Source of the DNA: Selaginella moellendorffii
Lineage: Eukaryota > Streptophyta > Lycopodiopsida > Selaginellales > Selaginellaceae
DNA length: 64,000 nt
Assembly: GCF_000143415.4 (NCBI RefSeq)
Contig: NW_003314266.1
Span: 3,480,398-3,544,397, forward strand
Direction of reading: 5' to 3'
Positions 52,855 to 63,024 of the stretch are shown piece by piece. A program made the translations under genes and the position numbers. The notes under the pieces were generated by a model. That model saw only the letters and a program-made list of their open reading frames with translations. It ran no database searches and had not been told where the DNA came from. The number at the start of each line of letters is the position of its first letter. Position 1 is the stretch's first letter.

Positions 52855-54000
52855 ATGGCGGTGCCGTGGGCGCAAGAGCTTGTTGTTGCGAATCTCTCGA
52901 CGCCTGCATGCAAGCTGTCGGATCCGGATGAAGAAGCGGCATTCTCTGCCCGGCTATCCACGACATGGGCGCCAGCCCCGGATAGCGCCCCATCTCCTGG
53001 ATCGTCGTCTGGCCCAATAAGCGCGGCAGCGGCAGCGGCAGCCCCATCCTCATCTCCGATGAGTGTGTCATCGCCCTTCTTGGCCCCATCTCCAAGCCCC
53101 GCCCCGGTAAGCACGGCAACGAATTTCACAGCCCCAAGATCCTCCTCACCACCAGCAGTGAGCGTCCCTTTCTCCTCCTCACCAGCAGCAGCCCCATCTC
53201 CAAGTTTCTCTGCCTCATCTCCACCAGCAGTGAGCGTCCCTTTCTCCTCCTCACCAGCAGCAGCCCCATCTCCAAGTTTCTCTGCCTCATCTCCACCATC
53301 CTCGAGCGTGCCATCGACTGCCTCTTCCTCCACGCCCTCTATAGGTCCTGCCCCATTGCTATCGAAGCCCCCTCCAGTAATTCCAGTAATTGTGGGAGGC
53401 TCTGGTGGCAGCGACAGTGGCAGTGGTGGCGATATCGGCGGCGGCGGTGGTGGTATCGCAGGTGTTGGTGGTATTGTAGGTGGTGGTGGTGGTGGTGGTA
53501 TCGCAGGTGGTGGTGGTGGAAGTGAGGATGAGAGTGATCACGAGACTCCATTATCGATGGTGCCTCCACCTTCGCCTCCACCACCTCCCCCTCCAGTTTG
53601 GGAGACATGGGATTGGGGTAGTGAAGAGCCATGGTTGGAATCACCTACAGAAATCGTACCGCTAGACCATTTCTAACACCACCTTCAACAGTGTCCAGCA
53701 CCATCTCCAACACCAGAGTCTCCACCTTCGATAGTACCATCTCTAGCCCAAGGTCCAGCAGTTCCGGCATCAGCTCCAGCAATACCTCCAGAGTTTTATC
53801 TAGCATTACCTCTAGAGTTTCATCCAACTCCGGCACCACTGGCACCAGCTTTGGCACTGCGCCGAGCACTAGCTCCAGCACCAGCCCGGGGACAACCAGT
53901 GTTGGAGGTATTTCCTATACCTCTATTTCCATTGTTGCCACTCATGTTGCTTATTGCATTGTTGTGGACGTGGGCATATGGAAAACTTAGAAAGCACTAA
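52855..54000 (+). pseudogene. Proline-rich, tail-anchored protein with one nonsense codon
   Basis: The frame from 52855 encodes Ser/Pro/Ala-rich repeats (two near-identical 66-bp units at about 53155-53290), a glycine-rich segment, an acidic patch (GGSEDESDHETP), a Pro run and WETWDWGSEEPWLESPTE. A TAA at 53674 then interrupts, but the same frame continues CPAPSPTPESPPS ... to the C-terminal anchor FPIPLFPLLPLMLLIALLWT and a short basic end before the TAA at 53998. Without that stop the protein would be 381 residues. No clear signal peptide is present at the N-terminus, unlike the gene at 19606-20820, so the first exon may be missing. Confidence 0.7.
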
Positions 54001-54200
54001 AAATTCTGCACTAAAAACTGCTGGTGACTCCATTCCATCTGTTTGTAGACCTCTCGGTTCCTGCCATGTTAAGTGTAGGCCACAGTCAAAGCATGAACTC
54101 TGTCCATGTCAAGTTTGTTGTACATGCTAACGAGAGCACATTCTTGTTGGAGTCGAAGCACTTGAGGCTTGATCCCGAGTTTTGGCAGCTGGAGCAGCGA

Positions 54201-54779
54201 TCATAGTGTTCTAGGAGACCACACTCTTGTCAAACACAGCTGCCTCCCAGATATCACAGCAAGTTCGCTCCCAGCAGTCTTGTGCTTCGAAAACCTCGCT
54301 GGGCCGACTCTCCCAAACTTGCCATACATGATCACGATGGCAGTGGTGGCTTCTCTTTCCAACCTCTCGATGATCCAGCAGCAAACTTCAACAAGCATTG
54401 AAAACCCTGGCAAAGGTGACTTCCTCTCGAAGAGCACTTTCTCGGCCTCTCCTTGCCGAGCACAAGCAGCGATCCAGGAGGACCACGTTCTTGTCAAACA
54501 CAGCCGCCTAGAGCACCGTGCTCACAAGTGCGATCTGTTATGCCCGCTCTGGGCATATGTAGTGATCATCGAGTTCCACCATTTCACATCGTTGTTCTCG
54601 ATCTGATCGAAGACCTCTCTAGCCTCTCGCAGCCTCCCACAGGGGGCAAACAGCATGAAGTTGGCGGGATTCAAGCCCAACGAGCGCTGATCATGCCTGC
54701 TCTTGGAGAATGCCGCGATGATGAAGTTCCAGCAGTGGTTCTTCGGACGTATGCGCGTCCGGGCTGGCGCATTTGCCAT
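54201..54779 (-). pseudogene. PPR protein pseudogene
   Basis: The minus strand reads CWNFIIAAFSKSRH, CGRLREAREVFDQIENND followed by VKWWNSMITTYAQSGHN (54720-54530), then WSSWIAACARQGEAEK and IVIMYGKFGRVG in a further frame. Several frame changes and a missing start make it non-functional. Confidence 0.75.
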
Positions 54780-54874
54780 ACGTCTGGAGGAGAATATACC
54801 TGTTTTATATGAAGCATATTCTTGGTTGTCTTTTCCTTTTCATTTGGGGCATATAATCCTTACATTGGCCTAGG

Positions 54875-55837
54875 TTGCGCAGGATGACGCTTCTACCGGT
54901 GAGAATCTTGTGGCAGATTTTATCGCGTCTAGATAATCGAAGTGCAGTGCGTGCAAGCCGCGTGTGTAAGGCATGGAGAGAAATCGTTCAATCACCAGAC
55001 TTCAAATCTAGAGCTACAATGGATTCGGGGGTTTGGATTCTCACGTATGTTAACGACGCTCTCAAAGCTTGGTGTCCACTCTCAGGTTCCTTCTTGGATG
55101 ACCCGTTCCCAGATTTCAAGGATCATTACCAAGTTTTGGGTACTAACCAAGGCATGGTGTTCTTACGTTCTAGAACAAAGCTTTATGTTGGTAATCCTGT
55201 GCTCATGCAATGGGAGGAACTGCCTGCCATTGACAAAATGCTTTTCAACACAGATTCTCAGATGAATGACGGGATTTTAAGCTCTAGAATAGAGCTATGC
55301 TCTGAGAGGGAAAGATATGTAATTATTGTTATCAACAAGTGTTTCCGGGATAACGCTGTGATGTATACCCCTGACTTGAGGCGGTGGCGCACCTGTCCAT
55401 TCTATTGTTTTCAGACAGTGGGTCATGAATGGAGAATTTCAGAACAAAAGGAGATAAGGAGTTACCCTAGGGACTTCTATTATGAGGGGCGAAGAATGCT
55501 TGAGGTCATTGCGAAGAAAGAGTTTAGCATTTGGGAAGAGCGTGATGCATCAACACCAAAAGCATCTGATCTTAGTTTCAAGAGGATATTTTATCCAGAT
55601 CCAAATGAATGGAAATTGTTAACAAAAGTTGCCGTAGCTAAGCGGGAAGAATATGAGAAGCACACTATCGGAAGCTTGAGGTGTTTCTGGTCCAAGAAAG
55701 CTTGCCCAAAACTTCGCCCTTTTGTTGTGGATTTGGAAACTATGATTTCATATGTCTTCCCCCGAAAACACACACGTGACAAATTTTCCAGCATTGTCTT
55801 TGTTTTGATTGGAAACACCATTCCAATTCCAAAGTGA
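54875..55837 (+). CDS. F-box protein, intact
   Basis: A single-exon 320-residue protein, relative of the one at 22085-23050. The F-box is at about residues 5-45 (LLPVRILWQILSRLDNRSAV, then VCKAWREIVQSPDF). Shared blocks follow: ILTYVNDALKAWCPLSGS, LYVGNPVLMQWEELPAIDK, EVIAKKEFSIWEERDAS, CFWSKKACPKLRPFVVD and YVFPRKHTRDKFSSIVFVL. It would serve as substrate receptor in an SCF ubiquitin ligase; target unknown. An alternative start is the Met at codon 4 (54884). It is upstream of the aspartic protease copy, as in the 22-28 kb region. Confidence 0.9.
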   Translation: MRRMTLLPVRILWQILSRLDNRSAVRASRVCKAWREIVQSPDFKSRATMDSGVWILTYVNDALKAWCPLSGSFLDDPFPDFKDHYQVLGTNQGMVFLRSRTKLYVGNPVLMQWEELPAIDKMLFNTDSQMNDGILSSRIELCSERERYVIIVINKCFRDNAVMYTPDLRRWRTCPFYCFQTVGHEWRISEQKEIRSYPRDFYYEGRRMLEVIAKKEFSIWEERDASTPKASDLSFKRIFYPDPNEWKLLTKVAVAKREEYEKHTIGSLRCFWSKKACPKLRPFVVDLETMISYVFPRKHTRDKFSSIVFVLIGNTIPIPK

Positions 55838-56059
55838 AAGAATACTCTTTCATATAAAATAAATTAAGACTCAAACTTGATTATGAATATTAAAAAAGAT
55901 CACGATGAAATTTAATATTTACTATAACTTTTTGAAGAGGGGAAGAGCGGTCCTTCCTCAAGAGGCTGTTCTTGATTAAGTTGCCCACCTGCTTGCTGTT
56001 TAGAATCTTGTTTCACATTAAAACTACAACCATTGGGAATGCACTTGCCATATTTGGGC

Positions 56060-56270
56060 ATCCTACCGTGCTGTGGCTTTGCTTCTTGCAGACATTTTGC
56101 CTGCCACTACCACAACTCTGCTCTGGCTCTCTTCGTAGCCATGCCAATCTCCACCCAGAACTGCCCACCCAACTATGGCTGCATTGTCAACTTGCTGGCT
56201 TGCTCCAGCTATCTCAGCTATACAGAACGGATGAGCCTGGTGGGTGTGCACCAAGTTGTGGAGCGTAATC
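56060..56270 (+). pseudogene. Possible lipid-transfer-protein fragment
   Basis: The text NCPPNYGCIVNLLACSSYL followed, in the next frame, by DEPGGCAPSCGA has the cysteine spacing of a plant non-specific lipid transfer protein core (C, L.ACSSYL, then CCAPL.A). A frame change separates the parts and the two-Cys motif has lost one Cys. It is short and the call is tentative. Confidence 0.3.
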
Positions 56271-56916
56271 AGGACATGGGGAATATGTATGCACAAAGAA
56301 AATGGCGCAGCCTTGTGACACTGTGTCTTCAGTCTGAAAAGCACCACAAAATTAATCTAGCGAGATTACTAATAAACCACAAATTTGTTGTGGGAGGCTC
56401 TGGTGAATTTAATCTAGCGAGATTACCCCCTTTCGAAAGTTTTTTGCTCTGGTCCAGCAAACAGGTCGCTAGTGTCATATCTTAGGCGGCTCAAGGTCTA
56501 CATCGACGACGCGCTCGACGAGCCCCCGATCGACAAGATCGTCATCGCGCCTCATGGAAAATCCGCGTGGCTTTCTCGATTGATCCTGGCATGAGCCGCG
56601 CAGCGATCAGGGCATCGGATTGATCAGTTGATCGATGCTCTGCGAGTGATTGCGAGTGAAAGCGTGAAGGATCAAGCAGCATTCGGTAGAAGATCACGGT
56701 TTTCTAGATTGCCTCTCCGTTTCTAGCGAGAGTCCCCCGAGTTCCAGCTCTCTGGCGGGGCAGCTCGCCCGGAGATCTCCTCGAGTGGTCACTAGAGGTG
56801 GAACGCAATGGTCGAGAGGAAATCCTCAAGCAATCCAGCAGCTCGAAAACGCAAGATTCGAGATGGAGAATGCTCTAGGAGCTCTATGCTCATGTTGGAA
56901 GCTGAAACGCCCAGTG

Positions 56917-57008
56917 GGATGGATGGCAAAATGCCAAATGGAAGATGGAGTTCAATGCCAACCGAGGTCTTGGATGGCAAGATGCCAAATGGAAGATGGA
57001 GCTCAATG
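56917..57008 (+). repeat. Tandem duplication at the 5' end of the protease copy
   Basis: GATGGCAAAATGCCAAATGG and following bases to AATG recur about 53 bp later. The open frame through it (MPNGRWSSM twice) is probably 5' leader, not protein. Confidence 0.7.
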
Positions 57009-57976
57009 TATGTTATCACTATCTTTTTGGTGACGATGTTATGTGTGGTAAATGCTCAAGTCGTGAGATTGCCATTGACTTTGAAAAGTCGGCCTGAATT
57101 TGGGCTTTGGGCCACAATACCTATAAATGGGCTTCCAGTTTCATTTCTTGTGGATACTGGATCAGATGCTCCATTTGTTTTGGATGAACCTGATTTAGAT
57201 AGAATTCGGGGATCATTTCGACAAGCACATGAAATTGAGGGGAAAAATTGTGTTTATTGCACAAACATGGTGGACATTGGGTTAAAGGTCATTTTAAAGA
57301 ATCTCAGTGGCTAGTTGGTAATAAACTAAAGCAAACTAAATTTTTATTAGCTAATGAATGGAGTGGCAAAGGATTAGATGGATCTCGTGGAAGTACGGTG
57401 AAAGCCTTACTGGGTTTTGGACAAAGAGAAGATTCCATAATTAGCCAATGGAAATACGACAGATTTAGTCATTGGTATAATGGTGATCGAGGTGAAATAG
57501 TCTTTGGGGTATCTGGACATCCTAAAGGTGCTGTTATCATTAAATTGGCTAATGCTGATACTGTTTACAAAACGCAAGTATATGATTCGGAATCTATCGC
57601 TGTGAATTTGAATATTCCATGGGACACGGGAACTGAAAACACATGGTTCGACAGTAAATTGTACGGATTAATTGCCAGGAAGATGCTTTCTGCGATAAGT
57701 GATATATATTTCAACAAAACACTTAACACGGCATGCTCTCCTAAAATGGCATTTAATTTGCAATTACCACCCATACAAATTGATCTTGGACAAGGAATTT
57801 TAAAAATTCCAAAATCAAGCTATATGTCACCTATTGATGGAGTGGGATTATGTGTGAATTTTAGATTGGATGAAGGAAGAAAACCAATAAATATTATTGG
57901 TTTGTCTTTTTTGAAAAATTTGAGAGGTACATACGATTTAAGGTCACGAACTATGTCTTACATTCAAGAAATGTAA
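57006..57976 (+). pseudogene. Pepsin-like aspartic protease copy, frame broken
   Basis: A relative of the intact gene at 27051-28040. Signal peptide from the ATG at 57006 (MYVITIFLVTMLCVVNAQVV), first motif FLVDTGSDAPFVLDEPDLD, second motif WDTGTENTWF and end NIIGLSFLKNLRGTYD are all kept. Around 57265-57280 the text between Cys-Thr-Asn and WVKGH is 10 bp shorter than in the intact gene, which shifts the frame near residue 90; the remainder is open to the TAA at 57974. The frame is also open upstream to 56808, but comparison with the intact gene supports 57006 as start. A single small deletion makes it a recent pseudogene, or a sequence error. Confidence 0.8.
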
Positions 57977-58770
57977 AACTATATATATCCTTAAAACGAA
58001 CAGGAAAATTTCCCTCACCTAAGCTTTACCTATGAAGGCAGAGTTAGAGGTGAGGCTGATAAAAGAAGGGGAGAAAAATAACGGAGGAAGCCCAGCCAAA
58101 CCTGCTTGCCAGTAGACCCGCCTCAGACCCATTTCTCAAAAGCTCAAATTCTTGTGGAATTCTTCATAAGTTCAGGGTCTGATATAGGTTTTGGTGCTGG
58201 AACTTCACTTCCCTGCTTGTTTTCCAGCGCGTTGGCACTCCATTGCCAAGCTCGCACTGCCGACAGTGAGCTCGCGAGCCGTGAGTCCATGGGTATTTCT
58301 GAGTTCTCTTTTAAAAGCTGTGATCACCAGCTCTGGAAAATCTCACTCGATAAGGAAAGGCCATGCCTTGCCGAGCTCCAAATCGTTGGCATTGAAACAG
58401 GCGCTCAGAATGCTGGTGAGCTTCCGGTGACTTTCTAGCTGTTACTCACGTTTTCTTATTTTGGCGTTTTGGTTGGGGAAGGGGACTGCGCGAAGGCCGT
58501 GGGAATCCAGAGCTCATCGTTCTTTTATCCATAACTGAGACCAGCATACGGAGGTCCCCCTCACGGAGATCAAGCGTTGCACGCCTGCTTGTAGAACTCA
58601 AGAGCTGCCGGTATTTTCTAGGGCTTATAGTAGGAATATGCTTATAATTTTTAACTATAATTATTCGTTCAGAATATCACATGAAATGTCTTTGACATTC
58701 AGTCAGTTTTTTTCAATGGTGCATTTATATCCGCAATAATTGAATCAGCTAATAACATTTATGATAATAG
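57977..58770. other. Intergenic stretch with a PPR fragment
   Basis: At 58360-58425 the minus strand reads LTSILSACFNANDLELGKA, a PPR helix pair almost the same as at 8695-8740. 58600-58770 is AT-rich and leads to the copia remnant. Confidence 0.5.
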
Positions 58771-58776
58771 TCCATA

Positions 58777-59600
58777 TTATTCTGGATTTTCATTTACAAC
58801 AAGCCGTCGTTCGGCCCAAAAAGTTGCTGGCACCTTGTTGAATTGAAGCATGGCATTGGCTGCTTCAATCAGGGTTCGGTTTTTCCTCTCTGATACGCCG
58901 TTTTGCTGCGGAGTATGGTGCGGTTTGCTTTCGCTGGATTCCATGCATTTTGAGAAACATGGAAAACTCTCGAGACATGTATTGGCCACCCAACTTCTTG
59001 CCCATTTGGTCGGCAAAAGTTTTAAACGTATCAAGAGCTTGCGACTTAGTTTTGAAGAAGAATGCAAAAGTCTTGCGACTGAGATCATCAATAAACGTGA
59101 TGAAAAATCGAAAACCGCCATATGAGAGCTGGTCCCCATATATCACTATGAACAAGCTCAAGAATTTTCAGTGGTGCCAGTGGCTCCAGACTTGGGAAAA
59201 CGTGTGTGAATCTGCTTCCCGAGTTGGCATCCCTCGCAAAAGGGTATGTGCGACTGGGTCACCAGCTCAGAATCGATGTCATCAACCAGCTGCTGCTTGC
59301 CTAATTGGACAATCCGGTTTGGACTTGCGCGTGACTGTCGAGGCAGCAAAAGTGAGGAACTTGTGAGGGCGTTCTTCCACTTCTGCTGAAGGCCCATCCC
59401 AGGTGGTGGTTCAGCAATCTGGAGAAATCCCTGTACCAATGCTGCCAAATCCAGACCATGTAGAAGCTCCTGTCGTGGCTCTACCCTCGGGTGCGTCTCA
59501 TCGAGAGTCGACACCATGTTAAAGATATTCCTGAGAGCTTGGTGGCACCCTTGCTCGCTGGTGTGGAGCTCCCAGAAATTCCACACGATGCAGAAGCGAT
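58777..59600 (-). mobile_element. Copia retrotransposon: integrase and pre-integrase, degenerate
   Basis: On the minus strand, from 59300 down: KQQLVDDIDSELVTQ and CEGCQLGKQIHTRFPKSG (the zinc domain before integrase), then YGDQLSYGGFRFFITFIDDL, SRKTFAFFFKTKSQALDTFK, REFSMFLKMHGIQRKQTAPY, and in the next frame TPQQNGVSERKNRTLIEAAN. That is the core of a Ty1/copia integrase up to FWAE near 58800. Frame changes and a lost D-N-G-G-E motif mark decay. DNA to about 59870 may be remnants of gag/protease. Confidence 0.85.
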
Positions 59601-59879
59601 GGCATCTCCTGATTGCGAGCAGTCGTCAAGCGTTTGATAATCCGTTCCTCAAGAACAGGTTGGTGTCTAAAGCTCCTCCTGCAGGAAATTGGTGCGATCC
59701 ATGTCGATCCCAACGATAAATCCAGACAACACAAGCTCACACTACAAGGCGATGCTCGTGGCCAAGGGCTATTCGCAAGAAGCATCTCCCACTCTCTTGT
59801 AGTAAAGATTGGGTCGTTCTTGCTCTGGAAAATCTTTAAGTAGAAAGTCAAGGAATATCGAGTTCCAGGCAAAGAGCAC

Positions 59880-60165
59880 TACGTTTGGAAACTCTCAATA
59901 ACAAGAAGTTTGACGGCTGTTGCATGTAGATTTCTTCCTCAAGGTTGCCGTTCAAGAAGGCGGTTTTAACAAACATTTGATGGATGTGCCAGTTTTTTGC
60001 AGCCAGTAGTGTGCATATGGTGGTCGGTGCAAACGTATCTGTGTAGTCAATCCCTATTGCGGTCTATGTCGACGACTCGTTGCTCGTTTGCAACACCTCC
60101 GAATTTCTTGCTGAGATCAAACAGGTATTACCCTCATGGACTAAGTCAGCCCCAGTGACTAGATC
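59880..60165. mobile_element. Copia reverse transcriptase fragments in opposite orientation
   Basis: The minus strand at 60055-59895 reads GIDYTDTFAPTTICTLLAAK, NWHIHQMFVKTAFLNGN and LEEEIYMQQP, the start of a copia reverse transcriptase. Immediately beside it, the plus strand at 60058-60125 reads AVYVDDSLLVCNTSEFLAEI, the catalytic YVDD block. The two meet head to head at about 60057, so an inversion joined them. The order does not fit with the integrase at 58777-59600 either. Confidence 0.8.
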
Positions 60166-60182
60166 CTGGTGGCGATGCCTTG

Positions 60183-60612
60183 NNNNNNNNNNNNNNNNNN
60201 NNNNNNNNNNNNNNNNNNNNNNNNNNNNNNNNNNNNNNNNNNNNNNNNNNNNNNNNNNNNNNNNNNNNNNNNNNNNNNNNNNNNNNNNNNNNNNNNNNNN
60301 NNNNNNNNNNNNNNNNNNNNNNNNNNNNNNNNNNNNNNNNNNNNNNNNNNNNNNNNNNNNNNNNNNNNNNNNNNNNNNNNNNNNNNNNNNNNNNNNNNNN
60401 NNNNNNNNNNNNNNNNNNNNNNNNNNNNNNNNNNNNNNNNNNNNNNNNNNNNNNNNNNNNNNNNNNNNNNNNNNNNNNNNNNNNNNNNNNNNNNNNNNNN
60501 NNNNNNNNNNNNNNNNNNNNNNNNNNNNNNNNNNNNNNNNNNNNNNNNNNNNNNNNNNNNNNNNNNNNNNNNNNNNNNNNNNNNNNNNNNNNNNNNNNNN
60601 NNNNNNNNNNNN
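60183..60612. other. Assembly gap (430 Ns)
   Basis: Bases are N. The gap lies inside or beside copia-derived sequence. Confidence 1.
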
Positions 60613-62973
60613 CTCTCGTCTCCATAAGATCCAGTAGCAGAGTCCGAGCAAGGCTTGATTGTTGAAATGCGGACCTCGTACACGAGGTCCCCCATTTCAC
60701 TAATCAAGCGATCCAGGAAAATCCACACATGTAACAGTTTGGTTTTACCAAGGGTTACATATGATGGTTCGATGAAAACGATTCACGAGATTCTGTAGCC
60801 AAACAAAGGCTGCCCCTTTGTTAGAACATTTCAGCTTTCCTATGTTTGGCAGGAATTTGCTCCTTTTAGTGACGCGGAACAACATACTTCATGCGCTCTT
60901 CATTTAATTTTTTTTCTGGAAACAGCGTGGTTATGATTTTTGATACGGCAGACGAACAGCTGATTTCTCTTACTCCACTTCCTTTTTCTCGCAAGTTGCA
61001 AGCTCTCTCTGGCCGTATTTTTGGTATTTTGATAACAGATGAGGTTTTTCATGTTCAGAATGCGCATCACACAGGCAGCTTTGCATTTGACTTTTAGGAT
61101 TAGCACTGCTTGTGAAGTTGATCTTTCATCGACCAGAGAAGATCAGACTGTTAATATTAGTTTAGCTTCTCTGGAGATGGCTGCTGCCATACTCTCTTTG
61201 TCTTCTGGTCCATTGCAGGCATACGAACGTAGCAAAAACATTTCCCTTCACAGAGGACGAGGTACAATTCGTTAGCATTTTCTTGTCTCAGATCTCCAAA
61301 TCAGGTTCCTCTCAAAAGATTATAAACCATTGCTTTGCCTGTCGTTTAGCCAAGGTTTTCGCGACAACCTTTGAAAGCTCTTCTCGACCATCAACATGAA
61401 GTTCCCTTCTTTCCAAATCGCTCTAGAGCTTGTTTACACAAATTCGCAGATGAACATAAACAAGGCAGGTACAGGCCACTGCCGTCCAAAGTACTGTTGC
61501 TCCAATTCTCACGTTATTGTTCCTGGTGTAGAAAAAGACGTAGTGGTACCACCATTTTACTGGAAGAATCCTTGCCTCTGGCGTGCATTTCATTTCGGTT
61601 TGCTGCCTTCAAGGCTTGGTGGTACCAGCGCTGCGCTGCGAGAGCTCCGTCGGGAAGGCCAGGGCGTGATACTTGGCGTGCTCTACGTACAAATAAACTG
61701 TCTTCCACACACACTAGCTAGAAAAGGAAGGAGAAAGGTATGAGATACCTGTCTTTCGCGTTACACATAGTTTTCCTCCAGCGCTTTTGCGTGTTTTCTG
61801 CGAGGTCCAAGCTATACATCCAAAACTCATGGTTTGATTTTTCTTCAAATTTTTAGAGTTTTTTGGTATTTTCTATCCATCGTGAGAAGCACCAACAAAC
61901 GGAACAGCTCAAAGCGTACCAAAACGAAGGAAGTAAAAAAAAAGGATTTCCGCAGCATCAACGTCACTGGAACGTGCAATAGTGTCAGCGAGAAGGCAAA
62001 ACATTATTTAGATTCGCGGTATATTCTATTTCGTACGGTTTCTAGGGCATGTACGACCTCCCGCCAAATTTTCTTTAATCCTTCTAGAGGGAGTCGGGAC
62101 CATATCATGTCACTCGTGCAATGCTATAGGTTGGTTATAGCTCTCCAATTATGTGTTCTTGGGCATAATGCGCGAGGGCGCTCGTTTCTCCATGCTGGCG
62201 CGCGGCGCCTTTGCTCGCTATGATCGATATTTTAGGTCTAGGGCGCTGATCGGGTCGCGGCGTAGTGTAGCGAGCGAGTGGCAGTCTCAATCTCATCATC
62301 TTTGATTGATTGATCGATCTTCTCTTCTTGCCCAGATTTCTCCCAGAATCTACATTTATTTGCTCGAAATATGGCCCTGGGCCCTGGCAGCGCCAATCTT
62401 TCCAAGAAATCTCGCGAGGTACCGGCATTTACTCGGATCAACAGTCAAATTTCCGGCCATGGACCCCTTTCCTGTTCCGTTATAGAGCGATCGCGAGCAA
62501 TGGCGCCGGGTAGGATTTCTGGAAGCTGTGATGCTGCTGGAAACACCTAATCCGAGCAGCCGAGCTGCGATTAGGTGCCGGGCAGGCGGTCTTGGCGTCG
62601 ATCAACGCAGGTATGGTGTGGATCGTTTCTTTAATTGTAAGACTTGATTATTTCTCTAGCTAGGCAGTGCGTCGGGATGGATGAATGAATGGATCTGGAA
62701 GCTTGTGTGTTCTTGCAGGCGGTAGCTCAAGAAAAAAAATTCTAGGCAAGAGTTTTTTTCTTCGCGTGATATGGCGACGAGACAGACGACGAGCCAGCAC
62801 ATTGTGTCAGGTGCCACTTTTTCTTGTCTTGGTTACCTATCGTCGTTATCACACCTTCTTTTTAGCCTGCTCTTCTTGGTTTGCTTGTTTGATTCTGTGT
62901 CTTCTAGGATGGCTAGCTATGGAGCTTTCACGAAGGCTCTCACTCACCCACTCTCGTGTGTGTTTGTGCTTGT
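60613..62973. other. Mostly unrecognised DNA; right part likely 5' region of the next gene
   Basis: 61396-61743 has a 115-codon plus-strand ORF with no motif that I know. 62240-62640 is GC-richer and may hold 5' leader exons. GTGCTTGTAG/GATTTT at 62973 is a good splice acceptor for the exon that carries the gene at 63025. Confidence 0.4.
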
Positions 62974-63024
62974 AGGATTTTTTTGAGATAAAAGGAGAAG
63001 AGGCACAGTTGGGTCAGGGAGATC

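Noticed and set aside
53674-53690. A 36-bp intron to remove the TAA at 53674 in the proline-rich copy
   Set aside because: The donor would be weak, the length is shorter than any other intron here, and the related copy at 9 kb shows the same region as exon.
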